Below are positions 9,418 through 16,926 of a stretch of 64,000 bases of DNA, piece after piece (positions within the stretch are counted from its first letter, which is position 1; each line of letters begins with the position of its first letter). The position numbers and the translations under genes were made by a program. The notes below the pieces were generated by a model. It was not told the origin of the DNA, searched no databases, and worked only from the letters and a program-made list of their open reading frames with translations. Source of the DNA: Hymenobacter monticola (lineage in GTDB: Bacteria; Bacteroidota; Bacteroidia; Cytophagales; Hymenobacteraceae); contig NZ_CP094534.1 in NCBI RefSeq assembly GCF_022811645.1, forward strand, positions 5,332,001 through 5,396,000, given 5' to 3'.

Positions 9418-9786
9418 CTACTCCGGCTGTTGCTGGTCGTTCTGGTTGCCGTTGCCGTTCGTCGACTGGCCGGCGTTGCCGAGCTGGCCGCTGGCATCCT
9501 GGGGCGAGGTGCTGCTGTTGCCGGCCGGGGCCGAGTTCAGCTGGTCTTGCACGGTGCCGTTCTTGATGCCGATGGCCGAGCCCACGCCGATGGGGGTGTG
9601 CACTTCCTGCTTGTAGTTGATGCTGTCGCGGTTCACGTCCGAATTGTGCCAGCCGGGGTTGCCGGTGAAACCATGGCGGAACTGCGTGTTTTCGCCGGGG
9701 CTCCAGCGGTAGTCGCAGGAAGTAAGCGTGGCGGCCAAAGCGGTGCCCAGCAGCAGGGCCAGGGCGGGACGGGAAGAAAGCTTCAT
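9418..9786 (-). CDS. Small lipoprotein, Asn/Gln/Gly-rich tail, unknown function
   Basis: 122 residues starting at the ATG at 9786, which gives a lipoprotein signal MKLSSRPALALLLGTALAAT ending in lipobox LTSC (Cys near 24). The mature part has no domain I recognise. The last 50 residues are low complexity (Asn, Gln, Ser, Gly). Its own terminator follows, so it is probably transcribed alone. It faces the divergent alpha/beta hydrolase gene across 120 bases. Confidence 0.7.
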   Translation of the reverse strand: MKLSSRPALALLLGTALAATLTSCDYRWSPGENTQFRHGFTGNPGWHNSDVNRDSINYKQEVHTPIGVGSAIGIKNGTVQDQLNSAPAGNSSTSPQDASGQLGNAGQSTNGNGNQNDQQQPE

Positions 9787-9862
9787 GAAGTAGGTCTTGG
9801 GATTGGACACACAAAGTACGGGGATTTCGCCCGGAAGGCCAACCCAATACGGCCCGGGGCGT

Positions 9863-9870
9863 TACTTTCG
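9863..9870 (+). promoter_or_regulatory. Possible Bacteroidota -7 element TACTTTCG
   Basis: Seven of eight bases match the Bacteroidota -7 consensus TAnnTTTG, 36 bases before the alpha/beta hydrolase start. The identical octamer stands before the AraC gene at 62910. I found no clear -33 TTTG, so confidence is low. Confidence 0.25.
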
Positions 9871-9906
9871 GGCGCCATACGTTCCGCTCGTTTCCCGTTT
9901 TCACTC

Positions 9907-11046
9907 ATGGCCGACTCCGATTCCAACCCGCCTTCTCGCTTCCGCCGGGCCCTGGGGGCCGTGGGACGGGCCGCCCTGCTGCCGGTGCGCGGCGCGGGCT
10001 ACCTCGTGCGCTCGGGCCAGGCGCACCAGCATTTTTTCCTGCCCGTGCTCAACGGCGCCCTCGGCGACCAGCTGGCCGCGCGCTTCGACAAGCGCGCCAT
10101 CCGGATGAGCTTCCGGCGCGGCGGCCACGACGTGGCCGTGGCCGACCTGCGCCTGAGCGAACCCCGCCAGAAAACCGTCGTGTTCGTGCACGGCCTCATG
10201 GGCGACGAGCTTATCTGGCAAACCGGCTTCCAGGATGCGCCCGGCAGCCGCCGCTACGGCCCCCGCCTGGCCGAAGAAACCCGCTGCCGCGCCCTCTACC
10301 TGCGCTACAACTCCGGCCTGCACCTCTCCGAAAACGGCCGCGAGCTCAGCCGCCTCCTCACCGAGCTCGTCACCTCCTACCCCGACGCCATCGGCGAGCT
10401 GGTGCTGGTGGGCCACAGCATGGGCGGGCTGATTATCCGGTCGGCGGGGTATTATGGACAGTTAGGAGTTAAAAGTGAAGAGTTAAAAAGCCTGGGTAGC
10501 AGCGCGGACATTTTACCTTTTAACCCTCAACTTTTAACTCAACCCGCGCCCTGGCTGGCCCACTTGCGCTCGGTTTTCCTCATCGGCACGCCCAACGACG
10601 GCTCGTGGCTGGAGCAGAACTCGCACCTCACGGCGCGGCTGCTGGAGCGCATCAACCTGTTTCCCACGCGGTTTCTGAGCAAGGCGCTCAACCAGCGCAG
10701 CAACGGCATCAAAGACCTGCGCTACTCCATTCTGGTGGATGAGGACTGGCAGGACGCTCACGCCCACGACCTCACGCCGCCGCGCACGCCGGTGCCGCCG
10801 CTGCCGGGCGTGCACTACCACATTCTGATGGGCTCCTGGCTGCGCACCACGCGTCCGGCGGCCCTGCGCGAGTACTTCGGCGACGGGCTGGTGGGCCACG
10901 GCAGCGCCCGCGGCCCCGCCACCTTCGGCGATGAGGCGGCCCTGCCGGCCGGGGCCCACGTGCGCACGGCCGTGTTCAGCCAGCAGCACCACGGCGGGCT
11001 GCTCACGCACCCAGAGGTGTTTCAGTACCTGAAGCAGTGGGCGTAG
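9907..11046 (+). CDS. Alpha/beta hydrolase (lipase-like) with an in-frame palindrome-derived insertion
   Basis: 379 residues from ATG 9907; the frame is open further upstream, but that part opposes the lipoprotein gene. Hydrolase landmarks are the oxyanion-hole stretch VFVHGLMGDE (near 92) and nucleophile elbow GHSMGG (Ser near 170). Residues about 185-213 (GQLGVKSEELKSLGSSADIL...) are encoded by an AT-rich inverted repeat unlike the surrounding GC-rich sequence, and the frame then resumes with the next strand, LRSVFLIGTPNDGSW. A candidate C-terminal His lies in SQQHHGGLLTHPEVFQYL. No signal peptide is visible, so it is probably cytosolic. The natural substrate is unknown. Confidence 0.85.
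   Translation: MADSDSNPPSRFRRALGAVGRAALLPVRGAGYLVRSGQAHQHFFLPVLNGALGDQLAARFDKRAIRMSFRRGGHDVAVADLRLSEPRQKTVVFVHGLMGDELIWQTGFQDAPGSRRYGPRLAEETRCRALYLRYNSGLHLSENGRELSRLLTELVTSYPDAIGELVLVGHSMGGLIIRSAGYYGQLGVKSEELKSLGSSADILPFNPQLLTQPAPWLAHLRSVFLIGTPNDGSWLEQNSHLTARLLERINLFPTRFLSKALNQRSNGIKDLRYSILVDEDWQDAHAHDLTPPRTPVPPLPGVHYHILMGSWLRTTRPAALREYFGDGLVGHGSARGPATFGDEAALPAGAHVRTAVFSQQHHGGLLTHPEVFQYLKQWA
10461..10545 (+). repeat. REP-like palindrome inserted inside coding sequence
   Basis: GGAGTTAAAAGTGAAGAGTT at the left is matched at the right by the complement of AACCCTCAACTTTTAACTC, so the segment is an imperfect inverted repeat of about 80 bp. It is clearly more AT-rich than the gene around it and is translated in frame. 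Words of the GAGTTAAGAGTT type also occur in intergenic DNA at about 45760 and 61583. Confidence 0.75.
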
Positions 11047-11066
11047 AGCGTATTCACCCCAAAAAA

Positions 11067-11101
11067 ACAGAGCCAAATCCGCGAAGGAAATGGCCCTGTT
11101 G
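11067..11101. terminator. Possible intrinsic terminator between convergent genes
   Basis: AACAGAGCCAAATCC and GGAAATGGCCCTGTT form an imperfect stem, with an A7 run on the left and AAAAA on the right. Its position between convergent genes supports a terminator role, though the stem has mismatches. Confidence 0.45.
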
Positions 11102-11124
11102 ATAAAAAGGAAGGCAGGTTAAAA

Positions 11125-11436
11125 TCAGGTAGTTGAGCCGGACGTGCTGGTGCTGGTGCCCGTAGTGGTCGTGCTCGACGTGGTGCCGGTAGAGCTGCCC
11201 GACGTGCTGGTTCCGGATGTGGTGGTGCCCGACGTGGTGCCATCGGTGGTGCCGCGGGGGCTGGCGCTGCCGGCCGGCGTGCCGTTGATGTCGCTGGCCG
11301 AGGTGGTGCCGCTGGTGGTTCGGGGCGTGGTGCCGCCGGAAGAATCGGCGTTTTCAGAAGCCGTGCAGGCACTGAATACGGTGAGCGACGAGCACAAAAG
11401 CGCACCCGAAAGCACAGAAAGCATCTTGCGTTTCAT
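11125..11436 (-). CDS. Small Thr/Ser/Gly-rich lipoprotein
   Basis: 103 residues. A signal sequence (MKRKMLSVLSGALLCSSLTV) ends in lipobox FSAC, followed by TASENADSSGG and then about 60 residues made almost only of Thr, Ser and Gly (GTTSGTTTSGTSTSG...). No globular domain is present. It is probably a flexible surface or periplasmic lipoprotein; the repeat-like coding DNA could change length by slippage. I do not recognise a family. Confidence 0.65.
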   Translation of the reverse strand: MKRKMLSVLSGALLCSSLTVFSACTASENADSSGGTTPRTTSGTTSASDINGTPAGSASPRGTTDGTTSGTTTSGTSTSGSSTGTTSSTTTTGTSTSTSGSTT

Positions 11437-11542
11437 AAGTTTTAAGGAAGGTGGAAAGGAAGGACGGTGTTGTTTCGTGGGCTATACGGACGTTTTCAGG
11501 GAGAAGGATAGTGAGGCCTGCACAAATACGTATTTTCCACTA

Positions 11543-13087
11543 TTACTTCGTGTTAACTACTTGGTTTTGGTCAGGCAGTTCGCAGTCGCACAGCACCTCG
11601 CGGGTGGGCCTGGCCACCCGGTAGTCGGGCAGCGACACCTCTTTCATGTACACCACCGAGAGGTGGCGCAGCGGGGCGTGGGCCGGGTTTTCGTGCCAGA
11701 TGCGCAGCAGATAGTTGCAGTAATAGGGCCGCATCCAGGCGTTGTTCACAAAAAGGTAGTTCTCGGAATACTTGCGCCACCTGTCGTTCGGGAACAGGTC
11801 GACCACGGCGGCCGGCTTGGCGTAGCGCACCGGGGCCCCGTCGCGGTTGAGGTCCAGCACTTTGCCCTTGGTAGTGGTGCCTTCGAGGATGTACCAGCCA
11901 TCGTCTTTGAACACCACGGGCGCGAACATGCCCCAGTGCTGGTCGACGCGAAACAGGTAGCCAAACCAGCGCAGGGGCGCCGGCAGCAGCCCGCCCTCCG
12001 GCCGGATGACGGCCACGTCGTCCAGGTTCCAGACGCAGACGTAGGCCAGCGTGAGGCCCACAAAAACCTCGCGCACCACGCGCCCGCGCCGCTGCGCGGT
12101 GGCCGTGGGCGGGCGCGTGCGCTCCAGCCGCAGGCGCCAGGGCAGCCGCCACGCGGGCAGGCGCACCGGCCAGCGGAGCCTGGGAGGCGCATCGGCCCCC
12201 ACCCGCCGCGCCAGCCAGTCGAGCGCCACGGGCGGCAGCAAGCCCACGATGGAAGCCCAGTTTATCAGGAAAAACAGGCCCACGTACAGCGTGAGGCCAA
12301 TGGTGAGGTGAAACCCAAACAGCACCCCCACCACCAGCAGCCGCCACCAGCGCACGCCCACCGGAATGAACAGCGCAAACGGCAGCAGCAGCTCCATAAA
12401 ATACGCCCCAAATGTGAGGAAACGCAACAATTCGGGATACGGGTAAAGCAGCCGGCCGCCGGGCAGCAGCAGCTGGTCGAGGCTGAAGGCGTAGTAGAGG
12501 GCCGTGCCGTCGTGGGTCCACTCGCCGCCGCTTTTGAGCAGGGCCGTGCACCAGTACACCAGCGCCAGCTGCACCACGTAGGCCACCGTGGCGGCGCTGA
12601 AGTAATCGAGCCGCTCGGGGGCAGGCTTGCCGCGCGCATCCCAGGCCCACACCCGGCCCCAGGGCAGGAAAATGCCCCAGAACAGCAGCATACGCAGCAG
12701 GTCGTCGCCGCCCTGGCCGATGAGGGTGTTGCGGTTTTGCAAGGACACCAGCAGCACCCACGAGGCCACCGTGGCCAGGCGCGTGTGGTAGCCCAGCAGC
12801 AGCGCCCCGGCCAGCCCGGCCGCCAGCAGAAACAGCACGGCTTCGCCCTGCCACAGGCCGGTAGCGGCGTGCAGCGAGAATTGGTAGGGCGACCACGCGT
12901 GCTCCATCAGGGCCGATACCGGCAGCACGCCCATGTTGCCGTAAAAGGCTTCGAGGTCGGGGGTGCGGATGGCCAAATCGAGCAGCACCACGGCCGCCGT
13001 GGCCATGCGCAGCAGCGCAAGGGCCCGCAAATCGAGCACAAAAGGGCGTTTCAGCACGCCCCAAAAGCCGGGGTGCTCGTTCATCAT
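11543..13087 (-). CDS. HTTM domain membrane protein (vitamin K-dependent carboxylase-like fold)
   Basis: 514 residues, starting at a double ATG (MMNEHPGFWGVL). The first 300 residues hold several membrane helices in the HTTM arrangement (ALALLRMATAAVVLLDLAIR, FYGNMGVLPVS, FSLHAATG, LLGYHTRLATVASWVLL, NRNTLIGQGGDDLLRMLLFW). HTTM is the bacterial relative of the membrane domain of vitamin K-dependent gamma-carboxylase. Whether this protein modifies glutamates is unknown. The C-terminal 150 residues are a soluble domain rich in Trp and Tyr. A DCC-family thiol-disulfide oxidoreductase gene is divergent from it, 130 bases away, a pairing also known from other bacteria. Confidence 0.85.
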   Translation of the reverse strand: MMNEHPGFWGVLKRPFVLDLRALALLRMATAAVVLLDLAIRTPDLEAFYGNMGVLPVSALMEHAWSPYQFSLHAATGLWQGEAVLFLLAAGLAGALLLGYHTRLATVASWVLLVSLQNRNTLIGQGGDDLLRMLLFWGIFLPWGRVWAWDARGKPAPERLDYFSAATVAYVVQLALVYWCTALLKSGGEWTHDGTALYYAFSLDQLLLPGGRLLYPYPELLRFLTFGAYFMELLLPFALFIPVGVRWWRLLVVGVLFGFHLTIGLTLYVGLFFLINWASIVGLLPPVALDWLARRVGADAPPRLRWPVRLPAWRLPWRLRLERTRPPTATAQRRGRVVREVFVGLTLAYVCVWNLDDVAVIRPEGGLLPAPLRWFGYLFRVDQHWGMFAPVVFKDDGWYILEGTTTKGKVLDLNRDGAPVRYAKPAAVVDLFPNDRWRKYSENYLFVNNAWMRPYYCNYLLRIWHENPAHAPLRHLSVVYMKEVSLPDYRVARPTREVLCDCELPDQNQVVNTK

Positions 13088-13217
13088 TCGTCGTATTCAG
13101 CGGAGAAAGGGAGCCTTCTGTACCGCACACAAGGGCACTTGGTTGCAACGGTTGAGCCCCGGCCGGCCAAACAAGCCGGGCGCCTGCTGCGTTAGCCCCG
13201 CACCAGTGCCTCCCGCT

Positions 13218-13637
13218 ATGCCTCCCTCCTCCCCCTCCGACGTCATCCTGTTCGACGGCGTGTGCAACCTCTGCAATGGCTTCGTGCAGTTTGTCATTCG
13301 CCACGACGCGGCGGGCCGCTACCGCTTTGCCGCCCTGCAAAGCGACGCCGGGCGGGCCCTGCTGGCGGCGCACGGCGTGGCCCCCGCCTCCCTCGCGGCC
13401 GAGCCCGACTCGGTGGTGCTGCTCAGCGGCGGGCGCCTGTACTCGCACTCCGGCGCGGTGTTGCGCATAGCGCACGGGCTGGGCAGCCTGTGGCGCGTAG
13501 CGGCGCTGGCGCAGGTGCTGCCCCGCGCCTGGCGCGATGCCGCCTACCGCTTCGTGGCCCGGCACCGCTACCGCTGGTTTGGGCGTGAGGAAAGCTGCTG
13601 GCTGCCCACGCCGGAGTTGAAAGCGCGGTTTTTGTAG
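13218..13637 (+). CDS. DCC family thiol-disulfide oxidoreductase
   Basis: 139 residues from ATG 13218. It opens with the family signature VILFDGVCNLCNGFVQFVI, containing the CxxC pair that names the group (D-G-x-C-x-x-C). It continues with RFAALQSDAGRALL and VVLLSGGRLYSHSGAVLRIA, all typical of DUF393/DCC proteins of thioredoxin-like fold. The divergent neighbour is HTTM; a functional redox link between the two is inference. An in-frame extension upstream has no support. Confidence 0.88.
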   Translation: MPPSSPSDVILFDGVCNLCNGFVQFVIRHDAAGRYRFAALQSDAGRALLAAHGVAPASLAAEPDSVVLLSGGRLYSHSGAVLRIAHGLGSLWRVAALAQVLPRAWRDAAYRFVARHRYRWFGREESCWLPTPELKARFL

Positions 13638-13651
13638 GCGCGTGAATTAGC

Positions 13652-13733
13652 AGAACGTGTACCCCGAAGCTCTGCTTCGGCCAGCGGCGGCACCGTCCAC
13701 CGAGCCGAAGCAGAGCTTCGGGGTACACGTTCT
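13652..13733. repeat. Palindromic REP-like element
   Basis: AGAACGTGTACCCCGAAGCT...GCTTCGG on the left and its exact reverse complement on the right, about 29-nt arms with a loop near 23 nt. Each arm also contains the inner hairpin CCGAAGCTCTGCTTCGG. It sits between convergent genes. Confidence 0.85.
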
Positions 13734-13751
13734 GGCAATCCTTGAATAGAG

Positions 13752-14993
13752 TTAGTGTTGTTTTGAATCCGTTGTAGCCCGCCGCAGCTCCGCCTCGTAC
13801 ACGCGCCGGCCCAGGTCGCGCAGGAAGGGGAAGCCGATGCTGTCGTACTCGTACTTGTCGTCGTTGAGCACGCCGTCGGCATTCACATAAAGCACGGCGC
13901 TGAGCAGAAATTCCACGCCGTGGGCCTCGTCCTGCACGTAGGCATTGTCGATGAGGAAGCCGTAGGCCTGCCCGATTTTATTGAACACCCGCACGCCTGG
14001 CGGCAGCGCCGCCAGGCCGGCCCCACCCAGCAGGAACTTGGCGTAGGTATCGGGGTAGTGCGCGGCATCGTAGCGTGGGTGCGCGCTTTCGCGCGGCAGC
14101 TCCGACAAGGCCGCGCGCAGCAAGGCATAATCCTCCGGGGCCAGGCGCAGGCGCTGAGCGGCTGGCACGGTCTCCGGAAAGAGAATGGCGCGCAGTAGCC
14201 GTTGCTGGTCGGGCAAGGAAAAGGCGTTTTTCTTGCTGAAATCGAGTGGGCCGGGCAACACGGCCTCCCCTTTCACATACGCCTCGCCAATGGCCTCGCC
14301 CCGCAGATTCAACCGAGGCCAGGGTTCCGTCTCGTGCCGGGCCGGCAGCTGGTAGAGCAGCTGCGTAGCGGCCGTGTCGGCGTAGAAGCGGATGGGGTTG
14401 AGGTGGCGGGTGCCGGGCTCCTGGTCGCCCACCGACAGGCGGTGCTGCAGGCGGCTGTGGCGCAGGCCTAACCGGGCCAGCTCGCGGTTGAGCTCCGCAG
14501 GTCCCACAAATTCGTAGAGCCGATTGAAGGCATCGTTGTCGCTCACCAGCAGTGCTTTGCGGATGTAGTTGGCCACGGCGGGCCGGCCGCTGGCGCTGCT
14601 GCTGTCGCGCCGCATCCGCGTCTGGCCCGCAAAGGCCGAATCCGTCAGCATGGGCGTATCGGGGCCGAGGCCGGGCACGATGGCCGCCAGGGCGCGCAGC
14701 TTCTGCAGGGCCAGCGCGGCGGCGGCCAGCTTCACGGTGCTGGCCGGGTAGAAGTACTGGCGCGGCCGCACGCGGTAGCGGTAGGTGCGGAAATGCGGCT
14801 GCCCCGCCGCATCGCGCCGAATACGGGTGTACTGAATTTGCAGCCGGTAGAGGTCGGGCCGGGCCAGCACCCGGCCCAGGCCCGCGCTGTCGTGGTGCAG
14901 CACCTGCCGCAACAGGTTCGGCCGTTGCGCCGCGGCGGGGGCGGCCGTGCCCAGTAGCAGGCCCAAAACCAGCAGGACGGTTGCCTTACGCAT
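13752..14993 (-). CDS. Exported serine hydrolase, class A beta-lactamase-related
   Basis: 413 residues with a signal peptide (LLVLGLLLGTAAPAAAQ). The penicillin-recognising fold is marked by S-T-V-K at 85-88 (catalytic Ser and Lys), S-D-N at 151-153, and NKIGQAYG in place of the usual KTG box. It is longer than true class A beta-lactamases (about 290 residues) and more like the beta-lactamase enzyme family found in Bacteroidota, so antibiotic hydrolysis is not implied. Its ATG overlaps the stop codon of the dipeptide epimerase by one base (TGATG), so translation is probably coupled and the two likely act in one pathway on cell-wall or dietary peptides. Confidence 0.85.
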   Translation of the reverse strand: MRKATVLLVLGLLLGTAAPAAAQRPNLLRQVLHHDSAGLGRVLARPDLYRLQIQYTRIRRDAAGQPHFRTYRYRVRPRQYFYPASTVKLAAAALALQKLRALAAIVPGLGPDTPMLTDSAFAGQTRMRRDSSSASGRPAVANYIRKALLVSDNDAFNRLYEFVGPAELNRELARLGLRHSRLQHRLSVGDQEPGTRHLNPIRFYADTAATQLLYQLPARHETEPWPRLNLRGEAIGEAYVKGEAVLPGPLDFSKKNAFSLPDQQRLLRAILFPETVPAAQRLRLAPEDYALLRAALSELPRESAHPRYDAAHYPDTYAKFLLGGAGLAALPPGVRVFNKIGQAYGFLIDNAYVQDEAHGVEFLLSAVLYVNADGVLNDDKYEYDSIGFPFLRDLGRRVYEAELRRATTDSKQH

Positions 14994-16108
14994 CAGAAAT
15001 GTACTTGCTCGGCCCGGCGCAGCCAGTCCTCGTCGATGGTGGCGCCCAGGCCGGGACCGGTGGGCATTTCAATCACGCCGCCCGGGCCGTAGCGGAAGCC
15101 GCCCACCACGGGGTCGTCGGTGAACATGAGCGGGGTGTCAAAGTCGCAGTGGTGAATGGCGGGGCTGCTCAGGGCCAGGTGAGCGGCGGCCGTCATGCCC
15201 AGGCGCGATTCGAGAAAGCCGCCCACCTGCAGCGTGAGGCCAGCCGCCTGGCCCAGCTTCGCAATTTTCTGCGCGCGGTGGAAGCCCGACGACTTCCCCA
15301 GTTTGATGTTGAGCATCTGGCAGGCCTGCAGCTGAATGAGGCGAGCGGCGTCGTGCTCGTCGCCGCAGCTCTCGTCGGCCATGATGGGAATGGGCGAGGC
15401 GGCCCGCACCCGGCTTAGCTCCATGAAATGCTGGCGCAGAATAGGCTCCTCGCAGTGCTCAATGCTGAACTCGCCCAAGGCCTGCAGCACGGCAATGGCG
15501 CGGTCGGCCGTTTGCCAGCCCTGGTTGGCGTCGATGCGCAGCGGGTGCGCGGGCCCGATGCCCGCCCGGATGGCCCGGATGCGGGCTACGTCGTCTTCCA
15601 ACGGGCCGCCCAGCTTCACTTTAATGGCCGGGAAGCCCTCCTGCTGAAAGCGCACGGCGTCGGCCTGCATCTTGGCGGGCGAACCCAGGCTCACGGTCAT
15701 GTCGGTGGTCAGCACCTTGTCGTTTTTCCCGCCCAGAAACTCGTAGAGCGGCAGGCCCGCGTGCTGCGCGGCAATGTCGTGGAGGGCAATGTCGAAGGCG
15801 CTTTTGATGCTGCTGTTGCCGTAGATGATGCGGTCCAGCTCGGCCAGGCAGCCGGGCAGGTCCAGCGCATCGCGGCCGATGAGAGCGGGCGCAAAGTACT
15901 GCCCCACAATGAAGCCGGTGTCCACGCTCTCGCCGTTGATGGTGAGGAAAGGGCTGCTCTCGCCGTAGCCCACGAGGCTGTCGGCGGGGCGAATGACAAC
16001 CACAATATTCTCTACTGCCGTGAGCGGGCCGAGGGAGATGACGAAGGGCTCCTTCAGCGGCACGAGCAGCTTGTAGAGACTAATGGCTTGAATGGGGAGG
16101 CCGGGCAT
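14993..16108 (-). CDS. Dipeptide epimerase (enolase superfamily, L-Ala-D/L-Glu epimerase type)
   Basis: 371 residues. Enolase-superfamily catalytic residues of the muconate-lactonising subgroup are all visible: K-V-K at 163-165, metal ligands D193 (RIDANQGW), E220 (HCEEP) and D245 (MADES), and the second-side Lys at 269 (NIKLGKSSG). The DES-type ligand and KxK motif are typical of dipeptide epimerases, which convert L-Ala-D-Glu from murein recycling to L-Ala-L-Glu, though other dipeptides are possible. There is no signal peptide, so it is cytosolic. It is the first gene of a two-gene unit with the exported serine hydrolase. Confidence 0.9.
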   Translation of the reverse strand: MPGLPIQAISLYKLLVPLKEPFVISLGPLTAVENIVVVIRPADSLVGYGESSPFLTINGESVDTGFIVGQYFAPALIGRDALDLPGCLAELDRIIYGNSSIKSAFDIALHDIAAQHAGLPLYEFLGGKNDKVLTTDMTVSLGSPAKMQADAVRFQQEGFPAIKVKLGGPLEDDVARIRAIRAGIGPAHPLRIDANQGWQTADRAIAVLQALGEFSIEHCEEPILRQHFMELSRVRAASPIPIMADESCGDEHDAARLIQLQACQMLNIKLGKSSGFHRAQKIAKLGQAAGLTLQVGGFLESRLGMTAAAHLALSSPAIHHCDFDTPLMFTDDPVVGGFRYGPGGVIEMPTGPGLGATIDEDWLRRAEQVHF

Positions 16109-16143
16109 GGGGCGAAGAAACGCGCTGGCCGCCGGAAAAAGAA

Positions 16144-16165
16144 AAGGCGCCCGGTGGGGCGCCTT
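16144..16165. terminator. Intrinsic terminator after the beta-barrel gene
   Basis: AAGGCGCC / GGCGCCTT stem with a 6-nt loop, preceded on + by AAAAAGAAAA. This places a T-rich run downstream of the stem for minus-strand transcripts from the 16190-17977 operon. Confidence 0.75.
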
Positions 16166-16189
16166 GTTCTGTTGGTAAAAGCCGGGGCG

Positions 16190-16909
16190 CTACTCGCTGG
16201 CCGCTTTTTTTTTGCCAACGGCGAAGCGGTAGCGCAGGCCCAGGCTCAGGGCGCGGGTCAGGCCCAGCTTGTTGCCCGTCACGGCCAGGTGCACGTACTC
16301 CGAGGCGGGGCGGAAGTTCTTGCTGTAGGTCCAGTCGAACACGCCCTCGAAGTTGCGGCCGAAGGGGTAGCGCAGCCCAATGCCCCCCGTAGCGTAGAGG
16401 TGCGTGGCTTTGTTTACTTCTGTATAAGTTGCCACCACTTGCCCATTTACCCGGTTTTCTATTGAAAATTCGTCGTAGATTCCCACCAAACTAAGACCCA
16501 GAATGGCATCAACCTGTAATCGGGGCTTGGGCAAGCGTACCAGCGCGTACCGGGCTAGCAACGGCAGGCAAAAGGTTTGCCGTTTGCTGCGGTAGGAGCC
16601 GTCTTCGTATTGTCCCGACAGCGTTGTGCGGGTATAAGAAGGGTCATCGACAAATTTTTTTCTTGCGAAAGTCCCCCCCAGTTGCAGGGCTAGCCGAGAA
16701 GAAATCTGATGCCCCAAAGTAAGCTGCCAAGAGGTTTCCGTGCCCGCAACATTGGCCGTTTTGGGAAAGAAAATCTCATAGGCGCCATTAAATGCGTGAG
16801 CGCCAACAAAAAATGGATAGGCGGGCGGTGCAGGGTCTACTTGAGCATGTACCTGCTCAATCGGCTGGGCCAGGGCGTATGCAAACCCCATCATTTTCCA
16901 GACTTTCAT
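16190..16909 (-). CDS. Outer-membrane beta-barrel protein
   Basis: 239 residues from the ATG at 16909; an upstream in-frame start would overlap the preceding gene. The N-terminus (MKVWKMMGFAYALAQPIEQV HAQ) acts as a signal peptide. The body alternates polar and hydrophobic residues with aromatic ends (TSWQLTLGHQ, RLALQLGGTFARKK, LLARYALV, ATGGIGLRYPFG, LGLRYRFAVGKKK), as in small outer-membrane barrels. The gene follows the MABP-like lipoprotein gene with a 17-base gap, so the two are likely one operon. It contains a G7 run (16673-16679 on +) but is in frame here. Confidence 0.75.
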   Translation of the reverse strand: MKVWKMMGFAYALAQPIEQVHAQVDPAPPAYPFFVGAHAFNGAYEIFFPKTANVAGTETSWQLTLGHQISSRLALQLGGTFARKKFVDDPSYTRTTLSGQYEDGSYRSKRQTFCLPLLARYALVRLPKPRLQVDAILGLSLVGIYDEFSIENRVNGQVVATYTEVNKATHLYATGGIGLRYPFGRNFEGVFDWTYSKNFRPASEYVHLAVTGNKLGLTRALSLGLRYRFAVGKKKAASE

Positions 16910-16926
16910 TTTGCCAGTCGCTGAAA

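Noticed and set aside
11144..13195. 683-codon plus-strand frame across the HTTM gene
   Set aside because: Antisense to a well-supported membrane protein, and its start lies in the low-complexity lipoprotein gene.
13752..14993. Antibiotic-resistance beta-lactamase call
   Set aside because: The SxxK and SDN motifs fit the superfamily, but the length, the missing KTG box and coupling to a dipeptide epimerase argue against naming it a resistance gene.
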